Assembly: GCF_024699075.1 (NCBI RefSeq) | Contig: NZ_JAILQF010000121.1 | Span: 1-8,091, forward strand | Source: Butyrivibrio sp. | GTDB lineage: Bacteria > Bacillota_A > Clostridia > Lachnospirales > Lachnospiraceae | Length of the DNA: 8,091 bases | Reading direction: 5' to 3' | Part shown: positions 1-5,597 of the stretch, piece after piece | How positions within the stretch are numbered: position 1 is the first letter of the stretch | Layout: each line of letters opens with the position of its first letter | Notes under the pieces: model-generated | Database searches by the model: none | What the model was told of the DNA's origin: nothing | What the model saw: only the letters and a program-made list of their open reading frames with translations | Made by a program: the position numbers and the translations under genes

Positions 1-266
1 CCTGTGATCCTGATCCGTTTTCCGTTTACAAGAGCATCTGCAAGTTTGCTCCGGGCAGATTCATAAATGCCTGTGACTGTAGCTCTGGACACGCCCATAG
101 CCTCCGCACATTCTTCATGGGTCATCTTCCGGTGATCGATCATTCTGATGGTCTCAAATTCATCCAGCATGATCGGGATCGTCTCCGGATCTTCGGAGCC
201 TTCCGGAACAAAACTCCAGTAATCAGGATAACCGCATATTCTCCTGCATCTTTTGGGCCTCGGCAT
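1..266 (-). CDS. DUF134 / UPF0251 family DNA-binding protein, C-terminus off the window
   Basis: Predicted small DNA-binding protein of the DUF134 (UPF0251) family; the physiological target is unknown for most members. Reverse translation gives a start MPRPKRCRRICGYPDYW, matching the family's basic, cysteine-containing N-terminus, then a sigma-70 region 4-like helix-turn-helix: DEFETIRMIDHRKMTHEEC, then AEAMGVSRATVTGIYESAR, then SKLADALVNGKRIRI. About 88 residues are visible; members usually continue a little further with a Cys-rich or acidic tail, so only the C-terminus is missing. The ATG at 264-266 is preceded by GGGGGA about 7 nt upstream, and an in-frame TAA lies just above it with no other start between, which fixes the start. 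It is divergent from the YczE-like gene and appears to have its own promoter and a repeat-filled leader. Family assignment is confident; function is not. Confidence 0.9.
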   Translation of the reverse strand, partial: MPRPKRCRRICGYPDYWSFVPEGSEDPETIPIMLDEFETIRMIDHRKMTHEECAEAMGVSRATVTGIYESARSKLADALVNGKRIRIT

Positions 267-281
267 AAGATCATCCCCCGG

Positions 282-393
282 CGTTTACCGGCCGACGCTC
301 GCATCTATCCGCTCGCCGGCAACCACTCGCCTGCAACTACCCGCCGGCAGACTATCATCAGTAACTATCCGCCGGCAACCACTCGCCTGCAAC
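282..393 (-). repeat. Imperfect 14-nt tandem repeat (about 8 units) in the DUF134 leader
   Basis: Read on the minus strand from 393 down to 282, the sequence splits into consecutive units of 14, 14, 13, 15, 14, 14, 14 and 14 nt. The clearest units are GTTGCAGGCGAGTG (twice), GTTGCCGGCGGATA and GTTGCCGGCGAGCG; the last two units are degenerate. A consequence is an exact 25-bp direct repeat at 314-338 and 370-394. The unit is not a multiple of three and the DUF134 frame has a stop upstream of its start, so this is probably non-coding leader. The block is much more GC-rich than the flanking 400-560 region. Confidence 0.8.
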
Positions 394-446
394 TGCGAGA
401 GGCAAATGCCATGATATAAATAAAGACTTCACCTCACGCAGCCGAC

Positions 447-477
447 ATGACAAAGATTGATTACAAAAGAGTATAAT
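447..477 (+). promoter_or_regulatory. Possible promoter for the YczE-like gene
   Basis: A perfect TATAAT at 472-477 on the plus strand has ATGACA (447-452) upstream with a rather long 19-nt spacer. It overlaps the minus-strand promoter, so the two would be divergent and mutually interfering. The resulting leader would be about 255 nt and would include the 20-nt repeats. The poor spacing keeps confidence low. Confidence 0.35.
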
Positions 478-498
478 ATCATTTCTGACATATGTCAA
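470..498 (-). promoter_or_regulatory. Predicted sigma-A promoter for the DUF134 gene
   Basis: On the minus strand TTGACA (493-498) is followed by a 17-nt spacer and TATACT (470-475), which is close to the vegetative consensus with ideal spacing. Transcription would start near 463, giving a leader of nearly 200 nt that contains the whole 14-nt repeat block before the ATG at 266. Prediction from sequence only. Confidence 0.6.
486..497. promoter_or_regulatory. 12-bp perfect palindrome TGACATATGTCA over the DUF134 -35 box
   Basis: TGACATATGTCA is a perfect inverted repeat that covers most of the minus-strand -35 hexamer, a typical repressor position. Its 10-bp core GACATATGTC recurs at 1578-1587 in the region before the ATP-grasp cluster. 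The binding protein is unknown; DUF134 autoregulation is one possibility. Confidence 0.4.
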
Positions 499-643
499 TA
501 ATCCAACATCTTTCCTTTTATGTCTGAAAGATCTGACGTTTTTTTTAATAGACAAAGAAGAGATAAGATGCTACGCTCTCATTGTCGCAGGTCGGAAATA
601 TGTGGCTCTGAAATCGTGAAGACAAGAAGGGAAGCATGAGACC

Positions 644-712
644 CCGGGTTGTAGGAAGCGGAATCCGGGTTGAAGGAATCAGATCCGGGATTGGAAAGAT
701 ATATCGGGAATA
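644..712 (+). repeat. About 20-nt tandem repeat upstream of the YczE-like gene
   Basis: Three units beginning CCGGGTTGTAGGAA (644-664), CCGGGTTGAAGGAA (665-684) and CCGGGATTGGAAAG (685-704) run head to tail, followed by a decayed partial copy starting CGGGAATA at 705. Unit lengths are 21, 20 and 20 nt. The block ends about 30 nt before the chosen ATG of the membrane protein gene. If translation began at the alternative ATG at 636, the repeats would encode an Arg/Gly/Ile-rich N-terminal extension. Confidence 0.65.
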
Positions 713-740
713 TGATTTCAGACAAAATGGAGGTCATAGT

Positions 741-1445
741 ATGATCGAGTTTATAAAAGCCAGAAAACGCAGGATAATAATGTCACTGGCAGGTGTGATC
801 ATATGCGCAGTGAGCGTGGGAGTGTTCAAACTGGCAGCTCTCGGGGTGGATCCCTTTCAGTCCTTTATGAGCGGCATCGATGCCATGAGCCCGATCCCCT
901 TTGGCACATTGTATGTGATCGTGAATGCGATCCTGTTACTCTTCAGCCTGATAACCGACCGGCACAATATAGGCATAGCCACATTTATTAACCTCTTTCT
1001 TCTGGGCTACATCACACAGTTCACATATGACAACCTTCAGAAGATATTCCCGGATCCATCCATGCCCTTTCGCGCAGTGTGTCTCCTGATCGGCATAGTG
1101 GTCATCTGCTTCGGATCGGCCCTTTACATGACCGCTGACCTTGGAGTATCCACTTACGATGCGGTGGCCATAGTGATCTCCGGCAAATGGAAACTGGGCA
1201 AGTTCAAGTATGTCCGTATCTGCACCGACCTTGTGTGCGTGATCGCAGGATGCGTGCTCTTCATCATGGCCGGCAACCCCGTGTCCGGGATCCCTGAGAT
1301 AGCAGGGATAGGCACGATAATAACGGCTTTCTTCATGGGACCTCTGATAGAATTCTTTAATGAGAAAGTGGCCAGGCCTTTACTGGCACAGGGCGATGTG
1401 AGTTCACACACAAATCCTGCGAAGAACGACGATATTTCTGAATAA
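741..1445 (+). CDS. YczE/YitT-like integral membrane protein
   Basis: A 234-residue polytopic membrane protein resembling the YczE/YyaS/YitT group, whose biochemical function is largely unknown. About six hydrophobic segments can be seen at residues 12-34, 54-72, 75-97, 110-131, 157-178 and 188-207, after a short basic N-terminus (KARKRR), with a hydrophilic tail. The LGVDPFQSF motif (34-42) and the LGVSTYDAV motif (134-142) are exactly 100 residues apart and follow equivalent helices, which suggests an internal duplication of a three-helix unit. The start at 741 has a strong GGAGG 7 nt upstream and fits the family's N-terminus. An in-frame ATG at 636 also has a purine-rich AAGGGA upstream, but would add 35 non-hydrophobic residues encoded by tandem repeats, so I prefer 741. 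It is probably monocistronic, being separated from the ATP-grasp cluster by 261 bp with a terminator. It is GC-rich (34 of 60 bases at 1081-1140). Confidence 0.85.
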   Translation: MIEFIKARKRRIIMSLAGVIICAVSVGVFKLAALGVDPFQSFMSGIDAMSPIPFGTLYVIVNAILLLFSLITDRHNIGIATFINLFLLGYITQFTYDNLQKIFPDPSMPFRAVCLLIGIVVICFGSALYMTADLGVSTYDAVAIVISGKWKLGKFKYVRICTDLVCVIAGCVLFIMAGNPVSGIPEIAGIGTIITAFFMGPLIEFFNEKVARPLLAQGDVSSHTNPAKNDDISE

Positions 1446-1508
1446 ATCTTTGAAAAATGAAAAAACTGTTATATGAATAGACAGCAGAAAGAAATTTTTA
1501 AAAATCTC

Positions 1509-1537
1509 TTGACAGGACAGATTAAAAATGATATTAA
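1509..1537 (+). promoter_or_regulatory. Predicted promoter for the ATP-grasp cluster
   Basis: TTGACA (1509-1514), a 17-nt spacer and TATTAA (1532-1537) give a consensus -35 and a moderate -10. A second TTGACA at 1562-1567 has no acceptable -10 at 16-18 nt. From 1509 the transcript would start near 1544 and carry a leader of about 160 nt containing the terminator hairpin at 1612-1649. Confidence 0.5.
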
Positions 1538-1553
1538 ATTGAAATAATTTAAT
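1533..1553. promoter_or_regulatory. AT-rich inverted repeat across -10 and start site of the cluster promoter
   Basis: ATTAAATT (1533-1540) and AATTTAAT (1546-1553) are perfect inverted arms separated by GAAAT. The element overlaps the -10 box and predicted start site, as an operator would. AT-rich palindromes do arise by chance in such sequence, so the call is tentative. Confidence 0.35.
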
Positions 1554-1577
1554 ACGATCTTTTGACAATAATCTTTG

Positions 1578-1587
1578 GACATATGTC
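1578..1587. promoter_or_regulatory. Second copy of the palindrome GACATATGTC
   Basis: This is identical to the 10-bp core of the palindrome at 486-497. It lies in the predicted leader of the ATP-grasp cluster, between the promoter and the terminator hairpin. It may be a shared operator, or a stem segment of leader RNA: its GACAT half can pair with ATGTC at 1632-1636. Confidence 0.3.
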
Positions 1588-1611
1588 GGGGATCATAAAA
1601 ATAGAAAAAGC

Positions 1612-1649
1612 GGGCAATGGCGTTCGGTTGAATGTCATTGTCCTTTTTT
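1612..1649 (+). terminator. Strong intrinsic terminator or leader attenuator before the ATP-grasp gene
   Basis: The arms GGGCAATGGCGTTC (1612-1625) and GAATGTCATTGTCC (1630-1643) pair over 14 positions with only three G-U wobbles, around a GGTT tetraloop, and are followed by TTTTTT (1644-1649). This is a textbook Rho-independent terminator. It lies 57 nt before the ATP-grasp start, and I find no convincing promoter between it and that start. It either ends YczE transcription 165 nt after that stop codon or works as an attenuator in the cluster's leader. Confidence 0.85.
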
Positions 1650-1706
1650 ATGCAAGTGACAGATGAGAGGAAATGCAGGGGATCGACCTGAGGGAAAGGT
1701 GGCTGT

Positions 1707-3026
1707 ATGGATGTGAAAGAACTGTGTAAATATTCTGAACCGGTAAATGAACTATTGGCAAGATACGGGGTAAAGTTTGGCATATATAAAAATAACGAAT
1801 TTCATGAGCAGCTCTTTCCCTTCGATATGATCCCAAGGGTCATAGGAACGCAGGAATTTTCATTCCTGGAGAAGGGTCTGAAACAGCGTGTGCAGGCGCT
1901 CAACCTTTTCATATCAGATATATACCACGACAAGAAGATCATTCGTGACGGTGTGATACCGGAGGAGTTTATTTACGCAGGCAGTGGTTATCTGAATGTG
2001 TGTGACGGGATCACTCCCCCCGGTGGGATCTATTCCCACATCTCCGGTATAGACCTGGTTCAGAGCAGGGACGGTACCTGGTATGTGCTGGAGGATAACC
2101 TGAGGATCCCCTCAGGCGCGTCCTATCCCATGATAGCAAGGGACATATGCCGCAAATGTTCACCCCGGACCTTTCAGGAGAACCATCTTGAAGACAACAG
2201 AAATTATGCAACCCTTCTCAGGAGGGTGATGGACCATGTAAATGTGGGCGGGCATACGGTCATATTGACCCCGGGCAGATATAACGCAGCATATTTCGAG
2301 CATTCATATCTGGCGGAGCAGACCGGGGCCCATCTGGCCAGCGGCAGAGAACTTACAGTTGAAAATGATCACCTGTACTTTATAGACTTCTCGGGTAAAA
2401 AGGAAAGGGTGGGCGCTGTGTACCGCAGGATATCGGACGAGTATCTGGACCCCATGAATTTCAATGAAGAGTCGGTTATAGGCATACCTCATCTGTTTGA
2501 TATCTATCGCAAGGGTAATGTGGCACTCATCAATGCCCCCGGAAACGGTGTGGCAGATGACAAGGGGATCTACTATTTCGTGCCGAAAATGGTCCGTTAT
2601 TACCTGGGAGAGGATGCTGTTCTGCAAAACGCCCCCACTTATCTTCCCTATTATGAGGAGGATATGAAATATGTGCTGGAACATTTTGATGACCTGGTGC
2701 TGAAGGATGTGGCTGAAGCGGGAGGATACGGGGTCGTCTTTGGAAATAAGATGACAAGGCAGGAAAAAGAAGACTTTATTGATCTTTTAAAAGCAGAACC
2801 CAGGCGGTTTATAGCGCAGGAAGTGATAGATTTTATTGATCTGGACATAATGGATGAAGGGGAGATCGTTCCCAGAAAGGCGGATCTCAGGGCGTTTGTA
2901 CTGATGGCGGACGAACCTATCGTATGGAAGAGCGGCCTGACCCGGTTTTCAAGGAATCCTGATTCATTCATCGTCAATTCATCTCAGGGAGGAGGTTTTA
3001 AAGACACATGGGTATTATCTCAGTAG
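1707..3026 (+). CDS. Circularly permuted ATP-grasp ligase (DUF404/DUF407, CP_ATPgrasp type)
   Basis: Predicted cytoplasmic ATP-dependent carboxylate-amine ligase that forms an amide or peptide bond through an acyl-phosphate intermediate; the substrate is unknown. The 439-residue protein carries the hallmark motifs in order: LEDNLRIPSGASY (128-140), VYRRISDEYLDP (239-250), NAPGNGVADDKGIYYFVP (276-293), the nucleotide-loop-like VLKDVAEAGGYGVVFG (331-346), FIAQEV with VPRKADLRAFVL (368-373 and 388-399), and SSQGGGFKDTWVL (425-437). All expected ligand-binding blocks are present, so it should be active. The start has AAAGGTGG four bases upstream, the same site and spacing as enolase. Its 3' end overlaps the alpha-E gene by 19 bp, implying translational coupling. 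It is GC-richer (31-34 of 60 bases in sampled lines) than the rest of the cluster. Confidence 0.93.
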   Translation: MDVKELCKYSEPVNELLARYGVKFGIYKNNEFHEQLFPFDMIPRVIGTQEFSFLEKGLKQRVQALNLFISDIYHDKKIIRDGVIPEEFIYAGSGYLNVCDGITPPGGIYSHISGIDLVQSRDGTWYVLEDNLRIPSGASYPMIARDICRKCSPRTFQENHLEDNRNYATLLRRVMDHVNVGGHTVILTPGRYNAAYFEHSYLAEQTGAHLASGRELTVENDHLYFIDFSGKKERVGAVYRRISDEYLDPMNFNEESVIGIPHLFDIYRKGNVALINAPGNGVADDKGIYYFVPKMVRYYLGEDAVLQNAPTYLPYYEEDMKYVLEHFDDLVLKDVAEAGGYGVVFGNKMTRQEKEDFIDLLKAEPRRFIAQEVIDFIDLDIMDEGEIVPRKADLRAFVLMADEPIVWKSGLTRFSRNPDSFIVNSSQGGGFKDTWVLSQ

Positions 3027-3673
3027 AGCAGGTTGACCACCTTTATTGGTTAGGCAGGTATTCAGAAAGGGTATATACCACGCTGCAGATTTTTGCAAAA
3101 AGCTTTGACGTGATGATAGATTCTGCAGATGAAGTATATCCCAAGTACTGCGAGGCTTTGGATATTCCGAATATTTATGAGTCCAAAGAAGACTTTCTTA
3201 AAAGGTATCCTTTTGATGACTGCATACCGGATTCTATCATCAGTAATTTAAACAGGGCCTATGATAATGCTATAGTTCTTCGCGAGACCATAGGATCAGA
3301 TGCACTATCTTATATTCAGCTTGCACTATATGCCATGAACAAGGCTTCAGTGAGCGATTCACCTTTAATTGAACTACAGCAGATAGTCGATAATCTTTAT
3401 TCCTTCTGGGGGATAATTGATGATCAGATCGAATCGGAGCAGATCAGAAATATTATTAAAGCAGGTAAGCGCATTGAGCGAATAGATCTGTATGCAAGAC
3501 TTGAGCTTGATAAGGTATTTCTTGAAAGAGAGATAAGAAGGATGATTCCAAGAGTACTTAGGAGCGGCCTTAAATACAATAAGTCAGCACTTGACAGTGT
3601 ATGTTCTCTTGCTAATGACAGCATCCTTAACTACAATGAGATTCTTTTGACTGTGGAAAAAATAGTTGCCTGA
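3008..3673 (+). CDS. Alpha-E domain protein (DUF403), short form
   Basis: An all-helical alpha-E protein, the regular partner of circularly permuted ATP-grasp ligases; its catalytic or structural role is unproven. The N-terminus has the signature LYWLGRYSERVYTTLQ (12-27), the middle has NAIVLRETIGSDAL (87-100), and the C-terminal half has AGKRIERIDLYARLELDKV (152-170), matching the family's RRLERA-like helix. At 221 residues it is clearly shorter than the roughly 300 residues I expect of stand-alone family members. It begins inside the end of the ATP-grasp gene, with GGAGG at 2990-2994 upstream of its ATG, so the pair is co-translated and probably forms a complex. Base composition drops to about 40 percent GC at this junction. 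Confidence 0.88.
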   Translation: MGIISVEQVDHLYWLGRYSERVYTTLQIFAKSFDVMIDSADEVYPKYCEALDIPNIYESKEDFLKRYPFDDCIPDSIISNLNRAYDNAIVLRETIGSDALSYIQLALYAMNKASVSDSPLIELQQIVDNLYSFWGIIDDQIESEQIRNIIKAGKRIERIDLYARLELDKVFLEREIRRMIPRVLRSGLKYNKSALDSVCSLANDSILNYNEILLTVEKIVA

Positions 3674-3716
3674 GTCATAAAAACTTTTTGTAATAAATAT
3701 ATTTTATGAGGTAGGT

Positions 3717-3735
3717 GTCAAAAGTTCCTTTTGAC
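3717..3735. repeat. Perfect hairpin GTCAAAAG-TTC-CTTTTGAC between alpha-E and transglutaminase genes
   Basis: Eight-bp arms GTCAAAAG (3717-3724) and CTTTTGAC (3728-3735) flank a TTC loop, and the outer GG/CC bases (3714-3715 and 3736-3737) could extend the stem past one mismatch. There is no T-run after it, so it is not a standard terminator. The form recalls short dispersed palindromic elements I associate with Lachnospiraceae genomes, an impression that a genome-wide search would settle. It sits in the only sizeable gap (112 bp) inside the cluster. Confidence 0.6.
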
Positions 3736-3760
3736 CCTTACATCATTTTATCAGTATATA
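3731..3760 (+). promoter_or_regulatory. Possible internal promoter before the transglutaminase-like gene
   Basis: TTGACC (3731-3736), contributed partly by the right arm of the hairpin, lies 18 nt before TATATA (3755-3760). Transcription would start just ahead of the ribosome binding site at 3772. This would let the last three genes be expressed separately from the ATP-grasp/alpha-E pair. Sequence-only prediction. Confidence 0.35.
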
Positions 3761-3785
3761 AAAATCAACTTGGAAGGGGAATGTT

Positions 3786-4580
3786 TTGGCTTTTTTAACC
3801 TATGAGTACAAGATGAAGATCGGCTTTTCCGAAGAAGTATCTAAAAGTTATTTTACCCTTAAGGCTGTTCCAACACAGGACTGGCGTCAAAAGACAATCT
3901 ACTACGAAATAAAAATGCGGCCTGATACCAGGTATTCAGAAGGGATGGATTCCTTTGGGAATATTCAGCTCATAGGAAGCGTAGATCATTCACATTTGGA
4001 ATTTGATTACATAATAAAAGGAATGGTCGAGACGCAGGATACTGCTATGTCAGGCGTTGTGAATGAAAGCCGCGACGGTATGTACAAGTATCCGTTTGGT
4101 AAATGTGTTGCTGGTAAAAGCATAACCTCTTTTGCCAAAGAGATATCAGAAGAGATTGGAAAACTAGCCTGTGATAAAGAAAAATGCATAAGGGTCATGA
4201 ACAGATTAAGTGAAGTCATGGTTTATGAGCCAGGAAGCACAGACATAGAAACGACTGCGGAGAAAGCATTTACTGACAAAAAGGGCGTGTGCCAGGACTT
4301 TGCACATATTTTTATAACGCTGCTTAGATATTTTGGCATTTCTGCAAGATATGTGTGCGGATTTATAGCCGGTGAGGGCAAGAGCCATGCCTGGGTAGAA
4401 GCAGGCTGTGATGGATATTATTATGCGCTTGACCCGACTCATAACAGAGAGATCACTGATGAGTATATTAAGCTTGGAAACGGCAGAGATGCCTCGGATT
4501 GCACTATAAATAAAGGCGTGATGTGGGGCGGCGGAACACAAACACAGACCATCGATGTGATAGTAGATAAGTATTACTAA
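3786..4580 (+). CDS. Transglutaminase-like cysteine peptidase, TTG start
   Basis: A transglutaminase-superfamily (papain-like) enzyme; bacterial members of this context are predicted peptidases or amide transferases acting on the ATP-grasp product. The 264-residue protein has an N-terminal beta-rich region (about 1-85) and the core triad: Cys169 in KKGVCQDFAH, His201 in KSHAWVEA, Asp216 in YALDPTHN. There is no signal peptide, so it is cytoplasmic. The start is TTG at 3786, with GGAAGGGG six bases upstream. The ATG at 3781 runs into a stop after five codons, and the next in-frame ATG (3813) would cut off the conserved first strand LTYEYKMKIGF, so TTG is well supported. It follows alpha-E after 112 bp and precedes the M14 gene by 25 bp. 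Confidence 0.92.
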   Translation: MAFLTYEYKMKIGFSEEVSKSYFTLKAVPTQDWRQKTIYYEIKMRPDTRYSEGMDSFGNIQLIGSVDHSHLEFDYIIKGMVETQDTAMSGVVNESRDGMYKYPFGKCVAGKSITSFAKEISEEIGKLACDKEKCIRVMNRLSEVMVYEPGSTDIETTAEKAFTDKKGVCQDFAHIFITLLRYFGISARYVCGFIAGEGKSHAWVEAGCDGYYYALDPTHNREITDEYIKLGNGRDASDCTINKGVMWGGGTQTQTIDVIVDKYY

Positions 4581-4605
4581 GTAAGAATAGCGGAGGACAA
4601 TATAG

Positions 4606-5565
4606 ATGGTGGAAATAGTGACATCGGTAGATCTGCCTGTTGATGAAAAGCTGATGATACGAAAGAATCGTATAATGCCGGAGACTTTCAAGTCTGATGG
4701 TGACATGAAAAGGATCAGCTTAGTCACCGGTATTCACGGAGATGAACTGGAGGGTCAGTATGTCTGTTATGAACTGCAAAGAAGGATAAATCTCAAAAAG
4801 GACATGCTTGAAGGAATAGTGGATATATATCCTGCAATGAATCCTCTTGGAGTTGATTCCATAACGAGAGGTATTCCGGCGTTTGACCTTGATATGAACA
4901 GACTTTTTCCGGGAAATATAGATGGGAATATGACGGAATATATAGCTGCCGGCATAATCGATGATGTCAAAGGGTCAGACCTTGTACTTGATATTCATGC
5001 CAGCAATATTTTCCTGACTGAGATTCCCCAGATCAGGATCAATGAACTTCATGCAGAAAAGCTGGTGCCGATTGCCAAGGGCGCAAATGTGGATTTTATA
5101 TGGGTTCATGGAGCCAATACAGTTTTGGAAGCTACATTTGCTCATAGTTTGAACAGTATAGGAACACCTGTTCTTGTGGTTGAGATGGGCGTTGGAATGA
5201 GGATCACCAAGGAATACGGCAATCAGCTGATAGATGGAATATTCAATCTTATGAAAGAGATGGGCATATGGAAGGGCGAAACACCTAAAGTAAAAAAGCC
5301 GATGGTTTCAACAGATCCTGATGACATCATATATCTGAATGCAAGTGCCAGTGGACTTTTTATTCCTTTAGTTGTGCATGGATCAAATGTTAGCAAAGGG
5401 CAGATCATAGGTAAGATTGTCGATCCGCTTAAAGGCAAGGTGCTTGATGATGTGAGATCACCGGGAGATGGCATGATATTCACGCTCAGAGATTATCCTA
5501 TTGTAGATGAAGGCTCTCTCATGGGAAGAATTCTGAAAAAAGAAGTAGTTACGTTAGAACAGTAA
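4606..5565 (+). CDS. AstE/aspartoacylase-like M14 zinc deacylase, catalytically intact
   Basis: Predicted zinc-dependent amide hydrolase of the succinylglutamate desuccinylase/aspartoacylase branch of the M14 carboxypeptidase fold. Zinc ligands appear as His44 and Glu47 in TGIHGDELEG and His131 in LVLDIHAS. The substrate-binding DMNRLFPG motif is at 96-103, and Glu193 in VVEMGVG is the likely general base. The C-terminal region (about 240-315) holds a small beta domain with SGLFIPLVVHGSNVSKGQ and a later SPGDGMIF, as in other AstE-like deacylases. At 319 residues it is full length, with no signal peptide. GGAGG at 4592-4596 precedes the ATG by nine bases. It lies 25 bp after the transglutaminase-like gene and 32 bp before its own divergent paralogue. 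The annotated family name does not mean succinylglutamate is the substrate, since no arginine-catabolic genes are nearby. Confidence 0.9.
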   Translation: MVEIVTSVDLPVDEKLMIRKNRIMPETFKSDGDMKRISLVTGIHGDELEGQYVCYELQRRINLKKDMLEGIVDIYPAMNPLGVDSITRGIPAFDLDMNRLFPGNIDGNMTEYIAAGIIDDVKGSDLVLDIHASNIFLTEIPQIRINELHAEKLVPIAKGANVDFIWVHGANTVLEATFAHSLNSIGTPVLVVEMGVGMRITKEYGNQLIDGIFNLMKEMGIWKGETPKVKKPMVSTDPDDIIYLNASASGLFIPLVVHGSNVSKGQIIGKIVDPLKGKVLDDVRSPGDGMIFTLRDYPIVDEGSLMGRILKKEVVTLEQ

Positions 5566-5597
5566 AAGAGGAGATATAAAACAAGGAGCCGCATCTG

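Noticed and set aside
282..394. CRISPR-like array because of the repeated 25-mer
   Set aside because: The repeat resolves into contiguous 14-nt units with no unique spacers of constant length, and no cas genes are nearby.
117..419. Open frame of 100 codons on the plus strand
   Set aside because: It is antisense to the clear DUF134 coding sequence and then runs through the tandem repeats; the protein is low-complexity and resembles nothing.
515..546. Terminator suggested by the T-run at 538-545
   Set aside because: The preceding sequence forms at best a four-bp stem with mismatched interior, and no gene ends here on the plus strand.
1650..1691. Leader peptide of 13 codons before the ATP-grasp gene
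   Set aside because: Its ATG directly follows the terminator T-run with no ribosome binding site, and it shows no run of a regulatory amino acid.
4206..4727. Open frame of 173 codons on the minus strand
   Set aside because: It lies opposite the transglutaminase and M14 genes, whose motifs are unmistakable; no ribosome site or known motif is present.
4606..5565. Naming this gene astE
   Set aside because: The fold and motifs fit the family, but there are no other arginine succinyltransferase pathway genes and the context points to another substrate.
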